From positions 1-29,613 of IMG/VR virus record IMGVR_UViG_3300032182_000077: a DNA stretch of 29,613 bases; one strand, written 5' to 3'. The DNA is from a virus. The notes beneath the pieces are model-generated. The model had not been told where the DNA came from, did no database searches, and saw nothing but the letters and a program-made list of their open reading frames with translations. Both the position numbers and the translations under genes were made by a program. Numbering within the stretch: position 1 is the stretch's first letter; the number at the start of each line of letters is the position of its first letter. Shown here piece by piece: positions 22,330-29,613 of this stretch.

Positions 22330-22393
22330 CTCAGCTGGATAGAGCAACGGTTTTGTAAACCGTAGGTCGTCGGTTCGAGTCCGACATGTGGCT
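22320..22393 (+). tRNA. tRNA-Thr (anticodon TGT), overlapping the cpeT stop
   Basis: 74 bases. The acceptor GCCACTT pairs with ATGTGGC with one T-T mismatch; D-stem GCTC/GAGC, anticodon stem ACGGT/ACCGT with loop TTTGTAA, T-arm GTCGG/CCGAC with TTCGAGT. The discriminator is T and CCA is not encoded. Bases 8-10 (TAG) are the cpeT stop codon. It reads ACA. Confidence 0.92.
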
Positions 22394-22395
22394 CT

Positions 22396-22441
22396 TTGGG
22401 GGAGTACAAAAGATCTGCGTATAGAAGCAGTGCCCCCTTTT
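22396..22441 (+). ncRNA. Structured spacer between tRNA-Thr and tRNA-Leu
   Basis: GGGGG at about 22398 can pair with CCCCC (about 22433-22437), enclosing an inner CTGC/GCAG stem, followed by TTTT. It could be a weak terminator or a structured processing element separating the two tRNAs. Folding is judged by eye. Confidence 0.35.
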
Positions 22442-22442
22442 C

Positions 22443-22524
22443 GTCGGTGTGGCGGAATCGGTAGACGCGCTAGGTTTAGGTTCTAGTGTCTTATGACGTG
22501 GAGGTTCAAGTCCTCTCACCGACA
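22443..22524 (+). tRNA. tRNA-Leu (anticodon TAG)
   Basis: 82 bases, class II. The acceptor GTCGGTG pairs perfectly with CACCGAC. The D-arm GCGGAATCGGTAGACGC is Leu-type, and the anticodon stem CTAGG/TCTAG carries loop TTTAGGT. A long variable arm follows, then T-arm GGAGG-TTCAAGT-CCTCT (wobble pairs). The discriminator is A with no CCA. It reads CUA. Confidence 0.92.
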
Positions 22525-22535
22525 TTCAGGATAAC

Positions 22536-23126
22536 ATGGATTTTACTTTAGAAACTTACATCAGAGATATCTCTATTTGTGATGAAATCATTGATTTCTT
22601 TCACAACTCTAGGTTCGCTAAAATACATCGTTGTCCTGGCATTACATATGGTGGTCCTGACGAAGGTAAGAAATCTACTGATCTTACCATGTTTAACTCG
22701 GAATGGGAAAACCTTCCTGTTATAGCAAATTATGTCGAACAGTTGAGAGACTGTACTGACGAGTATGTTCGCAAGTTTCCTTATTGTAACGAATACGGTC
22801 CTTGGGGATTAGTCGAGGGATTCAATATCCAGTGGTATAAACCAGGCGAAGGTTTTTACAACTGGCATACAGAACGTTGTAATGCAATCCATCCATATAA
22901 TGATAGGCATCTAGTTTGGATGACTTATCTTAATCATGTGGAAGAAGGTGGTGGAACCGAGTTCTATCATCAGAAACACACAGTTCAGGCAAGAAAGGGT
23001 AAAACCTTGATCTGGCCAGGCGATTGGACCTATACTCATAGGGGCGAAGTTGCTCCAAATGAGCATAAGTACATCATTACAGGTTGGTTTAACTATCATA
23101 AACCACTTGTACCTGCGGGGAATTAG
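22536..23126 (+). CDS. 2-oxoglutarate/Fe(II)-dependent oxygenase
   Basis: A 196-residue dioxygenase of the prolyl-4-hydroxylase-like type found in many cyanophages. The iron ligands are visible as H111-x-E113 (FYNWHTERC) and H168 (YTHRG), with K178 (HKYIITGWF) placed to bind 2-oxoglutarate. EEGGGTEFYHQKHTVQARKG followed by TLIWPGDW is the usual jelly-roll core before the distal His. The first motif is HxE rather than the commoner HxD. The substrate is unknown. CAGGA upstream supports the ATG at 22536. The stop TAG is bases 8-10 of the following tRNA-Ala. Confidence 0.87.
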   Translation: MDFTLETYIRDISICDEIIDFFHNSRFAKIHRCPGITYGGPDEGKKSTDLTMFNSEWENLPVIANYVEQLRDCTDEYVRKFPYCNEYGPWGLVEGFNIQWYKPGEGFYNWHTERCNAIHPYNDRHLVWMTYLNHVEEGGGTEFYHQKHTVQARKGKTLIWPGDWTYTHRGEVAPNEHKYIITGWFNYHKPLVPAGN

Positions 23127-23189
23127 CTCAGCTGGTAGAGCGCCTGCTTTGCAAGCAGGATGTCAGGAGTTCGAGTCTCCTATTCTCCA
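23117..23189 (+). tRNA. tRNA-Ala (anticodon TGC), overlapping the oxygenase stop
   Basis: 73 bases. The acceptor GGGGAAT pairs with ATTCTCC (one wobble); anticodon stem CCTGC/GCAGG with loop TTTGCAA, T-arm AGGAG/CTCCT with TTCGAGT. The discriminator is A and CCA is not encoded. Bases 8-10 are the stop codon of the oxygenase gene. It reads GCA. Confidence 0.94.
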
Positions 23190-23316
23190 TAACGGACTGG
23201 AATACATCCGTGCTCACATCTCCGAGAGAAAAAAGAATCGGAAACACAACCCATGTGAGAGAGAGGTGGGACCCCTCTTGGTGCCTCCCCTGCTGACGAG
23301 CAGGGGATATTCCCCT
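23190..23316 (+). ncRNA. Structured 127-base gap in the tRNA cluster, candidate small RNA
   Basis: No credible gene is present. Three stems follow one another: CTCACAT (23213-23219) with ATGTGAG (23253-23259) enclosing CCGA/TCGG; AGAGG (23262-23266) with CCTCT (23274-23278); and a perfect CCCCTGCT/AGCAGGGG hairpin (23287-23306). The last can instead fold as GGGGA-TAT-TCCCC (23303-23315) just before tRNA-Asn. T4 has two stable small RNAs (C and D) in its tRNA cluster, which is the closest known parallel. Confidence 0.45.
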
Positions 23317-23390
23317 TCCTCTATAGCTCAATTAGGCAGAGCGGTTGACTGTTAATCAATAGGTTCCTGGTTCGAGTCCAGGTGGAGGAG
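23317..23390 (+). tRNA. tRNA-Asn (anticodon GTT)
   Basis: 74 bases. The acceptor TCCTCTA pairs with TGGAGGA (one wobble); D-stem GCTC/GAGC, anticodon stem GTTGA/TCAAT with loop CTGTTAA, T-arm CCTGG/CCAGG with TTCGAGT. The discriminator is G and CCA is not encoded. It reads AAC and AAU and is the last tRNA of the cluster. Confidence 0.94.
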
Positions 23391-23429
23391 TTGGCGATAC
23401 TGCCAAACCAAACCCCTTCCGTGTGCTGT

Positions 23430-23457
23430 AAAACCTCCCTACAAGGGGAGGTTTTAT
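23430..23457 (+). terminator. Terminator after the tRNA cluster (possibly bidirectional)
   Basis: AAAACCTCCC pairs with GGGAGGTTTT around a six-base TACAAG loop, giving a T-run on each strand. It separates the tRNA/early region from the late gene that follows. Confidence 0.85.
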
Positions 23458-23459
23458 TG

Positions 23460-23467
23460 TATAAATA
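23460..23467 (+). promoter_or_regulatory. Late promoter TATAAATA
   Basis: An exact T4 late promoter octamer in the gap between the terminator and the giant structural gene, 36 bases before its ATG. This would be used by polymerase carrying the phage gp55 sigma factor with gp33 and the sliding clamp. Confidence 0.85.
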
Positions 23468-23503
23468 ATCCAGAAGAAATTGTCCAGCAGGATTGGGTTA
23501 ATT

Positions 23504-26500
23504 ATGCCTCTTACAAGACTTGATAACCTTTACTCAAGTAAAACAGGTAAGTATCTATACGTATCGCCAGATGACTTTAATGCGACTGATGAGTTAGACA
23601 ACCGAGGCAATTCACCTCTCCGTCCATTTAAAACCATCCAGCGTGCTTTCCTTGAAGTAGCACGTTATTCTTATCTGCCTGGTAAGGATAATGACCGTTT
23701 TGACCAGTTCAGCATCATGCTGATGCCTGGTAATCACTTTATTGATAACCGCCCTGGTCTTGTAGATACTGCTAACCCAGAATCCAGATATTTTGACTCT
23801 GGTAACCTGATTGAGGCAAACAAGCAGTTGATCATTGATCGTTCTGCTGCTGAAATTTTTGTACAACATCCTGATTTCTTCCACCCTGGTGATAACCAAA
23901 CTGATGACGGATCGAGATATGCTGATGCATATCGCCTAATTCAACTGAACAGACAAGAAATTATTGATACTTCGTGGACTGAACTTCAAAATGGTCCTAC
24001 ACCTGTAGATGCTGCTTACGAAACAAAATGTAAGCGTGATATTGGTGAATATATTGATGCTTTGTCTCTTGACATTGCACTTGCTGGTGGTAACAGATAT
24101 ACTCGTAAGTATCTGAAGACCTATTTCAATGAGGCAGGTACACAATTCATTGAAGATTCTTTAGAAGACGAAACTGCAGAATCCATCGTTGCTTTCAATA
24201 AAGCAAGAGATTTGATGATTGATGCGTTTCAAAATAATCTCACTATCACTGACGACACCATTACTGCTGATCCAAATGGTGCTCCATTGTGTGCAGATGT
24301 TGCGAGTATGCTCGGCACCTTGGCTGCTATTGTTGAGACCGTTCTGACTGATGGTAACCTCTCTCAACTACCTGCTGAAACTGTTACTGATCACGAAACA
24401 CCTGGCGAGCAGAAGTGTAAGCGTGACATCGGATTTGTTGTTGATGGTGTACTTGCTGACATCAGAAACGGTGGTAACAGCAACATCATCTCTGTTGCGA
24501 AGACATACTTCGACAGAGAGGGCAATCCCCTTGCTGACGGTATTGTTGGTGAAGAGGCAGAAAGCATCACCGCTTACAATAAAGCGCGTGACATGATGAA
24601 ACTGGCAGTCACGAACTCCTTGTATGACAAGGATCTGACTATCTCTCCTGGTCCTGCTATTGCGGGTGCTAACACCCCAGACATCGAGTATGGTGCGTCT
24701 GGTAACCCTGGTACATGTATTGACGTTCAGACTAACATCCAGACTTTGATGACGATCCTGACGGATGTTATCAACGCTGGTAGTCTTTCTGCTCTTGCAT
24801 CGGTTCAGGTTACAGGTGTTGTTCCTGTCTTTGACTACAACAGAGCACTTCAAGAGTGGCAAGATGATAGCATCCTTGATCTAGGCAACCCTGATAACGT
24901 ACTCTACAAGTTCAACTCTACCGAGGGCGGTTGTATTGTTCCTAGAGGTTGTTCTCTGATCGGTTATGACCTTCGTCGTACTATCATCAGACCTCTGTAT
25001 GTTCCCGATCCTGTAGATGGCGATCAAGAGAGAACTGGTATCTTCAAACTGACTGGTGGTTGTTACCTGTGGCAGTTCACTATCAAGGATGGTGACCTCT
25101 CCGAGAACTCCCCACTATATGATCAGGCAGACAAGGTGGGTAAGGTTTACTATAAACAGAACTCTACTGATCTAAAGATCCCCGAGTATTCTCACCACAA
25201 GATCTGCATCATGACCTATGCAGGTAATGATGAATTGGATCGCTTCTATGAGAAAGTTGGTAGGGCATTTGCACAGTTCCAACCTACTATCGATGATGGT
25301 GAACTAGAAGCATTGGTACAGGAGACCAGAATTGTTGGTCCTCTATCTGATACTAGAACTGTTGAGCAGATCGAAGTTGTTGATATCCCTGGTACATCAA
25401 CTTCTAGACTCACTGTCACCACCAAGATTGAGCACGGATACTTCAAAGGTCAGTACATCGCTGTTATCAATAGTGGTCTATCTGATGAGGTCAACGGAAC
25501 ATTTAAGGTTGAAAACATTGATGATAACAACCCTAAAGTCTTTGAATACATTATTCCTATCACCGCTGCTGGTCTAGGATTAGTTTCTGGCACAACTTAC
25601 ACCACTGCTAACGGTCTTGGCACCAGTGCAGTGATTCAGGCAGAGATTGACTCTGTTGAGTCTGCATCTCCTTATGTCTTTAACTGCTCCATCAGATCCA
25701 CCTGGGGTCAGTGTGGTATGTGGGCAGATGGATCCAAGGCAACTGGATTCAAGTCGATGGTTGTTGCACAGTACACGGGTGTTTCTCTACAGAAAGACGA
25801 CCGTGCGTTCATCCGCTACGATAGATTCACTAACACTTGGAATCAAGCATCTCTAACTGATGCTTTCGCTACGATTCCTTATCACACCAAGGGTGATGCA
25901 TATTGGAAGGATGATTGGAGAAACTTCCACATTCGTGCTTCTGATGACTCCTTCATCCAGTGCGTCTCGGTCTTCGCTGTTGGTTTCCACGATCACTTCC
26001 TGATGGAAAGTGGTGGTGACATGTCTATCACCAACTCGAACTCCAACTTCGGTAACACCTCGCTCCACTCTATTGGTTTCAAAGGATTTGCATTCAACCA
26101 GGACAAAGGTGGTTACATCGATGCTATTATTCCTCCCAAGGTTGTTAATACAAATCAGGAAGCAATCAAGAAGAATGCTTACTACACCCTTGACATTGAA
26201 GCATCCAACGATGTTGCTAACGACACCAAGCTATACCTAGCAGGTGATATCAATGTAGATCCAGCAACACGTCCTGCTGCATCCATCGATGGATACAGAA
26301 TTGGTGCCAAGCAAGATGATAGACTATATGTCAAACTACCTTCTGGTGGTGTAGGTGGTAAGCAAACTTACCATGGTACACTAGAACCATCTGGTATCAC
26401 TACTTACAGAGCATCTCTGTCTACTCTAACACCTTCTAACCTGAACGTATTGTTCGATCTAGATGGTGATGGTAACGATGACTTTAACAAGGCATATGAT

Positions 26501-29500
26501 GCTGCTAACCTCATCGAGAAGAACAGAGACTATCTGGCACAAGAAACTTATGGATATATCACTGATCTCTATCCAGCACTGCTGACTAATCAGTCTCTGA
26601 CTATCACCAAGTGTGAAAGAGACATCGGATTTATCACTGATGCAGTCGTAAAAGACCTTCGCGTTGGTGGTAACATTAACACTGTATATGCTGCAGAGTC
26701 TTACATCTCTGGTGGTAACGTATCCTATGTTGATGGAGAACTTACCGAGACTCTGATTGCTTATGACTATCTGAAGAGATTGATCTTCGGTGTAATCCGT
26801 AATGGCACACTGCTAATCAAGAACTGCACCACGTCTACCAGCAGCACCAACGTTATTGTTGGCGACACTTCTGGTCTTGTACCTGGTATGCAGGTCAATG
26901 AGTATGCTGAATCTGACTTCACCAATGGTCTTCTAAACGAAGGTGCTGTTCCTCTGGGCACTAACTTGCTCGGTGGTAGTCCACTAATTATTGGTCAGAT
27001 TGTTAATGCGACCACAATCGTGTTGACTGATCCTAACACTGGTCAGACATATCAACCACAGCAAGATAGCACAACTGCATGGTTGTACTTCGAGAATTCT
27101 AATATCTACTCTGGTGCTCAAAGAGTCGTTGACCTCTCGATCACTCAAGACGATACATATCCCGAGTGTACTAACATTGCGTCCGCGATCGAAGGATACT
27201 TCGATGTTGTGAATCTGGTCCTCAATGGCAATGCTAATCAGGTAACTAGAGTTGAACCTATCATTGAGTCTTCGGCTCTGATTGGTAGAGCAACTGTATT
27301 CACGATTGATACTGGTCTAGGACAGACCGACCCTCATGGATTCCAAACTGGAACCCCTGTAAGACTTGTTCCAAGAGCAACTAATGCTGGCGTTGATAAG
27401 CGCCTAGTCAGACTACCTCGTGGTTTTGAGACTAACAGACCATACTATGTAATCGCTCCTGGCAGAGATACATATCCAAATTCGTTTAATAATACTTCAG
27501 AGTTCGATAATACTGCAGGCACCAAGTTGATGCTTGCTGCTACTAAAGAAAACGCTGCTGCTGGTATTTACATTTACTCTTCAGAAACGGAGAGCATGAG
27601 CCCAGATGTTGAACTACTAGTCCAACAACAGGTTCTTGACGAAAGTTATGATCTGCACAGATATGTTTGTAATGTCTCTGGTATTTACATCGAAACGGAT
27701 ATTCCACACGTATTCGACGTTCCTGTACCAAATGTCCCTGCACAAACAATTTTCTTCGCTACATCTGGCGATGCAAGTTCTCAACTCCCAACTATTTCGG
27801 GCGCTGGCGACGTGGCAACAGATGTGTATTACTACCCACGTTTTATCACCAAAACGAAGTTTAGTGTTCATACCACACAAGCGGATGCTCAAGCTGGCAC
27901 AAATGCTGTCATATTTACTTCAGGTAGCGGAAGCGACTTTATCGTCTATGGCAATAAAAAGACTTCCCCCCTCAAGTACGACCCAGTTGACTTCCAAAGA
28001 TGGTACTTGAATGTCAAACCTGAATCTGCAGGTGGTCTTGATCCTAATGCTATCCTCACTAGATTCCACCAGTCCGACTTTGTAGATGGAACTGGTAACC
28101 TGTTTACCCCAGATACTTGGTACGAAAGAATTCTGGATGAAAGACCTGCTCTCGACAGAATCTATCGTTTGCGTTATGTTCTGCCACAATATCTGCAGAC
28201 AGTTCGTGAACCTCTCAATGGTTATGTCATTAAGACAAGAACTGACGACAGAAGACGCCTGAAGCCACAGAAGTTCTACCTAGAACCCTTCAGCAACGGC
28301 GCTCCAGACGTTGCACAGTTCTTTAACCCTGCTCGTGCTGGTGAGCAGCTGGGTCTCTCTCTGGCGGACCTAGATGCCGCTAACGTCGATGTTAGTGGTG
28401 GATTCTATGATCCATACGAAAATCCTCTACAGATCGAGTTTGAGTCCAAGATTGCAACTACTATCCAGTCTGCTAGAACCATTGAGGTTGATCCTCAAGG
28501 TACAGGAACCCTGGTGGATAGACTTGAGTTGACTGTATTTGATCATACGATCATCAACCAGCAACTGAAGAATGAAATCTTCACTGTTATTGAGATTGGA
28601 ACTCCACAGGGTGCAGGTATTCAAACCAGCATCTACAACAGCGATGACTCCAACTATGTTAGCTGGACTGGTTACTGCTCTGGATCTGCTTATGTTCACG
28701 CATACTATCAGGCAGATGCTACTGCGTTTGTAATCCTTAAGAACATCACTGGAAAACTAGACTACTCTGGTAACAGTGCCACTACATTTGTTCAGAACAA
28801 CGGTACGTTCTTCAACCTTTCTGGATATCCTGATGCATATCCAACAACACTCTCTAGATCTAATAGAAAGAACTATCTCTATAGAATCGAGGGCGCTAAT
28901 GTCTACACCGTAGTACCTGGTGATAAGATTACTACACCTGGTGGCGACACATACACTGTCACTACACTAGAGGATGTACCTGAAATTGATGATACCTTCT
29001 ACATCTTTGATGTTGAGACTATCCAAGAGCAGATTCCTCTACAGCAAGATGGTATCTACTATCTGACATGTGTCCGTGGTAACATCTCTCCATATCCTCT
29101 GGGTGCTGGTGTTGGAACTAACTTCCACTACTACAGGTTCTCCCAACCTATTTCTAACCTGTATCCTCTAGACTACAAGAATGACCCACTGTGGTTCCAG
29201 ATCAATGTTGACACTGGATCTAGAGATGCAACGGTTCTTGATCCCCCAGCATCTGCTGCGGCTGCTGACAACTACGTTCACGGTCTTGTTACTCTTAACG
29301 ACTACAAGTTCAGTGAAACGAAGGAAGCGATCGTTGATTTGACTAGAACGCTACCTTTCTCTGGTTTTGATTATACCAATACCACAAGCGATCTGAACAG
29401 TGTGATTCTGGATAACAGAATTCAAGCACAAGAAGGTAACGCATCTGTAGGTTCCGAGAACAGACAGATTCCTATCTCTGGTGACTCTGTATATCCTCTA

Positions 29501-29613
29501 GACAGAAGATTCTACACTGAACTGCGTCGTCCTTCGATTGCAAGATCTGGTAACCATACGTTTGAATACCTTGGTTTCGGTCCTGGTAACTACTCAACTG
29601 GTTTCCCACTGCG
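23504..29613 (+). CDS. Giant baseplate/tail structural protein (partial, at least 2036 aa)
   Basis: The frame opens at the ATG at 23504 (AGGA at 23488-23491) and remains open to the window end; the lines I read codon by codon, spread along its length, contain no stop. The product starts MPLTRLDNLYSSKTGKYLYV and belongs to the very large structural proteins of T4-like cyanophages, sometimes named VrlC-like. Notable parts: three copies of a C-(K/E)-RDIG-x3-D...GGN domain starting near residues 176, 305 and 1037; GCIVPRGCSLIGYDLRRTII near 480; a beta-helix-like part with GGDMSITNSNSNFGNTSLHS near 840; and a calcium-type loop at D985-K996. It is probably a baseplate-peripheral or fibre protein expressed late. 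Confidence 0.8.
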   Translation, partial: MPLTRLDNLYSSKTGKYLYVSPDDFNATDELDNRGNSPLRPFKTIQRAFLEVARYSYLPGKDNDRFDQFSIMLMPGNHFIDNRPGLVDTANPESRYFDSGNLIEANKQLIIDRSAAEIFVQHPDFFHPGDNQTDDGSRYADAYRLIQLNRQEIIDTSWTELQNGPTPVDAAYETKCKRDIGEYIDALSLDIALAGGNRYTRKYLKTYFNEAGTQFIEDSLEDETAESIVAFNKARDLMIDAFQNNLTITDDTITADPNGAPLCADVASMLGTLAAIVETVLTDGNLSQLPAETVTDHETPGEQKCKRDIGFVVDGVLADIRNGGNSNIISVAKTYFDREGNPLADGIVGEEAESITAYNKARDMMKLAVTNSLYDKDLTISPGPAIAGANTPDIEYGASGNPGTCIDVQTNIQTLMTILTDVINAGSLSALASVQVTGVVPVFDYNRALQEWQDDSILDLGNPDNVLYKFNSTEGGCIVPRGCSLIGYDLRRTIIRPLYVPDPVDGDQERTGIFKLTGGCYLWQFTIKDGDLSENSPLYDQADKVGKVYYKQNSTDLKIPEYSHHKICIMTYAGNDELDRFYEKVGRAFAQFQPTIDDGELEALVQETRIVGPLSDTRTVEQIEVVDIPGTSTSRLTVTTKIEHGYFKGQYIAVINSGLSDEVNGTFKVENIDDNNPKVFEYIIPITAAGLGLVSGTTYTTANGLGTSAVIQAEIDSVESASPYVFNCSIRSTWGQCGMWADGSKATGFKSMVVAQYTGVSLQKDDRAFIRYDRFTNTWNQASLTDAFATIPYHTKGDAYWKDDWRNFHIRASDDSFIQCVSVFAVGFHDHFLMESGGDMSITNSNSNFGNTSLHSIGFKGFAFNQDKGGYIDAIIPPKVVNTNQEAIKKNAYYTLDIEASNDVANDTKLYLAGDINVDPATRPAASIDGYRIGAKQDDRLYVKLPSGGVGGKQTYHGTLEPSGITTYRASLSTLTPSNLNVLFDLDGDGNDDFNKAYDAANLIEKNRDYLAQETYGYITDLYPALLTNQSLTITKCERDIGFITDAVVKDLRVGGNINTVYAAESYISGGNVSYVDGELTETLIAYDYLKRLIFGVIRNGTLLIKNCTTSTSSTNVIVGDTSGLVPGMQVNEYAESDFTNGLLNEGAVPLGTNLLGGSPLIIGQIVNATTIVLTDPNTGQTYQPQQDSTTAWLYFENSNIYSGAQRVVDLSITQDDTYPECTNIASAIEGYFDVVNLVLNGNANQVTRVEPIIESSALIGRATVFTIDTGLGQTDPHGFQTGTPVRLVPRATNAGVDKRLVRLPRGFETNRPYYVIAPGRDTYPNSFNNTSEFDNTAGTKLMLAATKENAAAGIYIYSSETESMSPDVELLVQQQVLDESYDLHRYVCNVSGIYIETDIPHVFDVPVPNVPAQTIFFATSGDASSQLPTISGAGDVATDVYYYPRFITKTKFSVHTTQADAQAGTNAVIFTSGSGSDFIVYGNKKTSPLKYDPVDFQRWYLNVKPESAGGLDPNAILTRFHQSDFVDGTGNLFTPDTWYERILDERPALDRIYRLRYVLPQYLQTVREPLNGYVIKTRTDDRRRLKPQKFYLEPFSNGAPDVAQFFNPARAGEQLGLSLADLDAANVDVSGGFYDPYENPLQIEFESKIATTIQSARTIEVDPQGTGTLVDRLELTVFDHTIINQQLKNEIFTVIEIGTPQGAGIQTSIYNSDDSNYVSWTGYCSGSAYVHAYYQADATAFVILKNITGKLDYSGNSATTFVQNNGTFFNLSGYPDAYPTTLSRSNRKNYLYRIEGANVYTVVPGDKITTPGGDTYTVTTLEDVPEIDDTFYIFDVETIQEQIPLQQDGIYYLTCVRGNISPYPLGAGVGTNFHYYRFSQPISNLYPLDYKNDPLWFQINVDTGSRDATVLDPPASAAAADNYVHGLVTLNDYKFSETKEAIVDLTRTLPFSGFDYTNTTSDLNSVILDNRIQAQEGNASVGSENRQIPISGDSVYPLDRRFYTELRRPSIARSGNHTFEYLGFGPGNYSTGFPL

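Noticed and set aside
23050-23355. 101-residue plus-strand ORF across tRNA-Ala and the tRNA gap
   Set aside because: It runs through tRNA-Ala and into tRNA-Asn and overlaps the oxygenase gene end; no ribosome binding site and no protein-like pattern.
1-29613. CRISPR arrays, insertion sequences, integrase or attachment sites
   Set aside because: No regularly spaced repeats, transposase or integrase motifs, or terminal inverted repeats were seen. The sequence fits a lytic phage.

Overview
The window is part of the genome of a T4-like cyanomyovirus, a contractile-tailed phage of marine Synechococcus or Prochlorococcus. The evidence is a T4-type baseplate and hub gene set (gp4, gp48, gp53, gp54, gp26, gp51, gp27, gp5), T4-type gp32 and gp33, T4-style late promoter motifs (TATAAATA), and cyanophage auxiliary genes: thyX, phoH, a CpeT-type bilin lyase, a glutaredoxin and a 2OG-Fe(II) oxygenase. 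Genes are tightly packed and many overlap as ATGA or TAATG.

Layout. (1) 1-4654, plus strand: tail of an unidentified gene and a terminator, then small genes, thyX, an FmdB-like protein, phoH, a PD-(D/E)XK/MGME1-like nuclease, gp33-like, DUF1825-like and gp32 with its own sigma70-type promoter. This is the nucleotide metabolism, replication and late-transcription block. (2) 4655-7833, minus strand: gp4, an unidentified 221-aa protein, gp48 and gp53, converging on gp32 at a terminator. (3) 7866-20400, plus strand: gp54, gp26/gp51, a tape-measure-like protein, a second large structural protein with a lysozyme-like domain, gp27-like, gp5-like hub and a separate beta-helical spike. This encodes the tube initiator, hub, tape measure and needle. 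(4) 20401-23455, plus strand: an early-type promoter, small genes, glutaredoxin, cpeT, 2OG oxygenase and five tRNAs (Leu-TAA, Thr-TGT, Leu-TAG, Ala-TGC, Asn-GTT). (5) 23460 to the end: a consensus late promoter and a giant structural gene that is still open after 2036 codons.

Strongest observations. A complete-looking -1 ribosomal frameshift signal (T_TTT_TTC, 7-nt spacer, 11-bp hairpin) joins gp26 to gp51 just before the tape measure gene, like the G/GT tail-chaperone arrangement of lambdoid phages. Two genes (cpeT and the oxygenase) end in the invariant U8-A9-G10 of the following tRNA, so tRNA maturation should cut off their stop codons. A composite element (stop codon, GAATTCCGAAAAA, A/T hairpin with a CGCC loop, TTGAC promoter) occurs twice, at the two ends of the tail-hub block. 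Peptidoglycan-hydrolase signatures sit in the two large tail proteins rather than in the gp5 homologue. Other points are a structured 127-nt gap in the tRNA cluster and a repeat-plus-hairpin leader on gp32.

All family names come from reading motifs and gene order; no database search was run.
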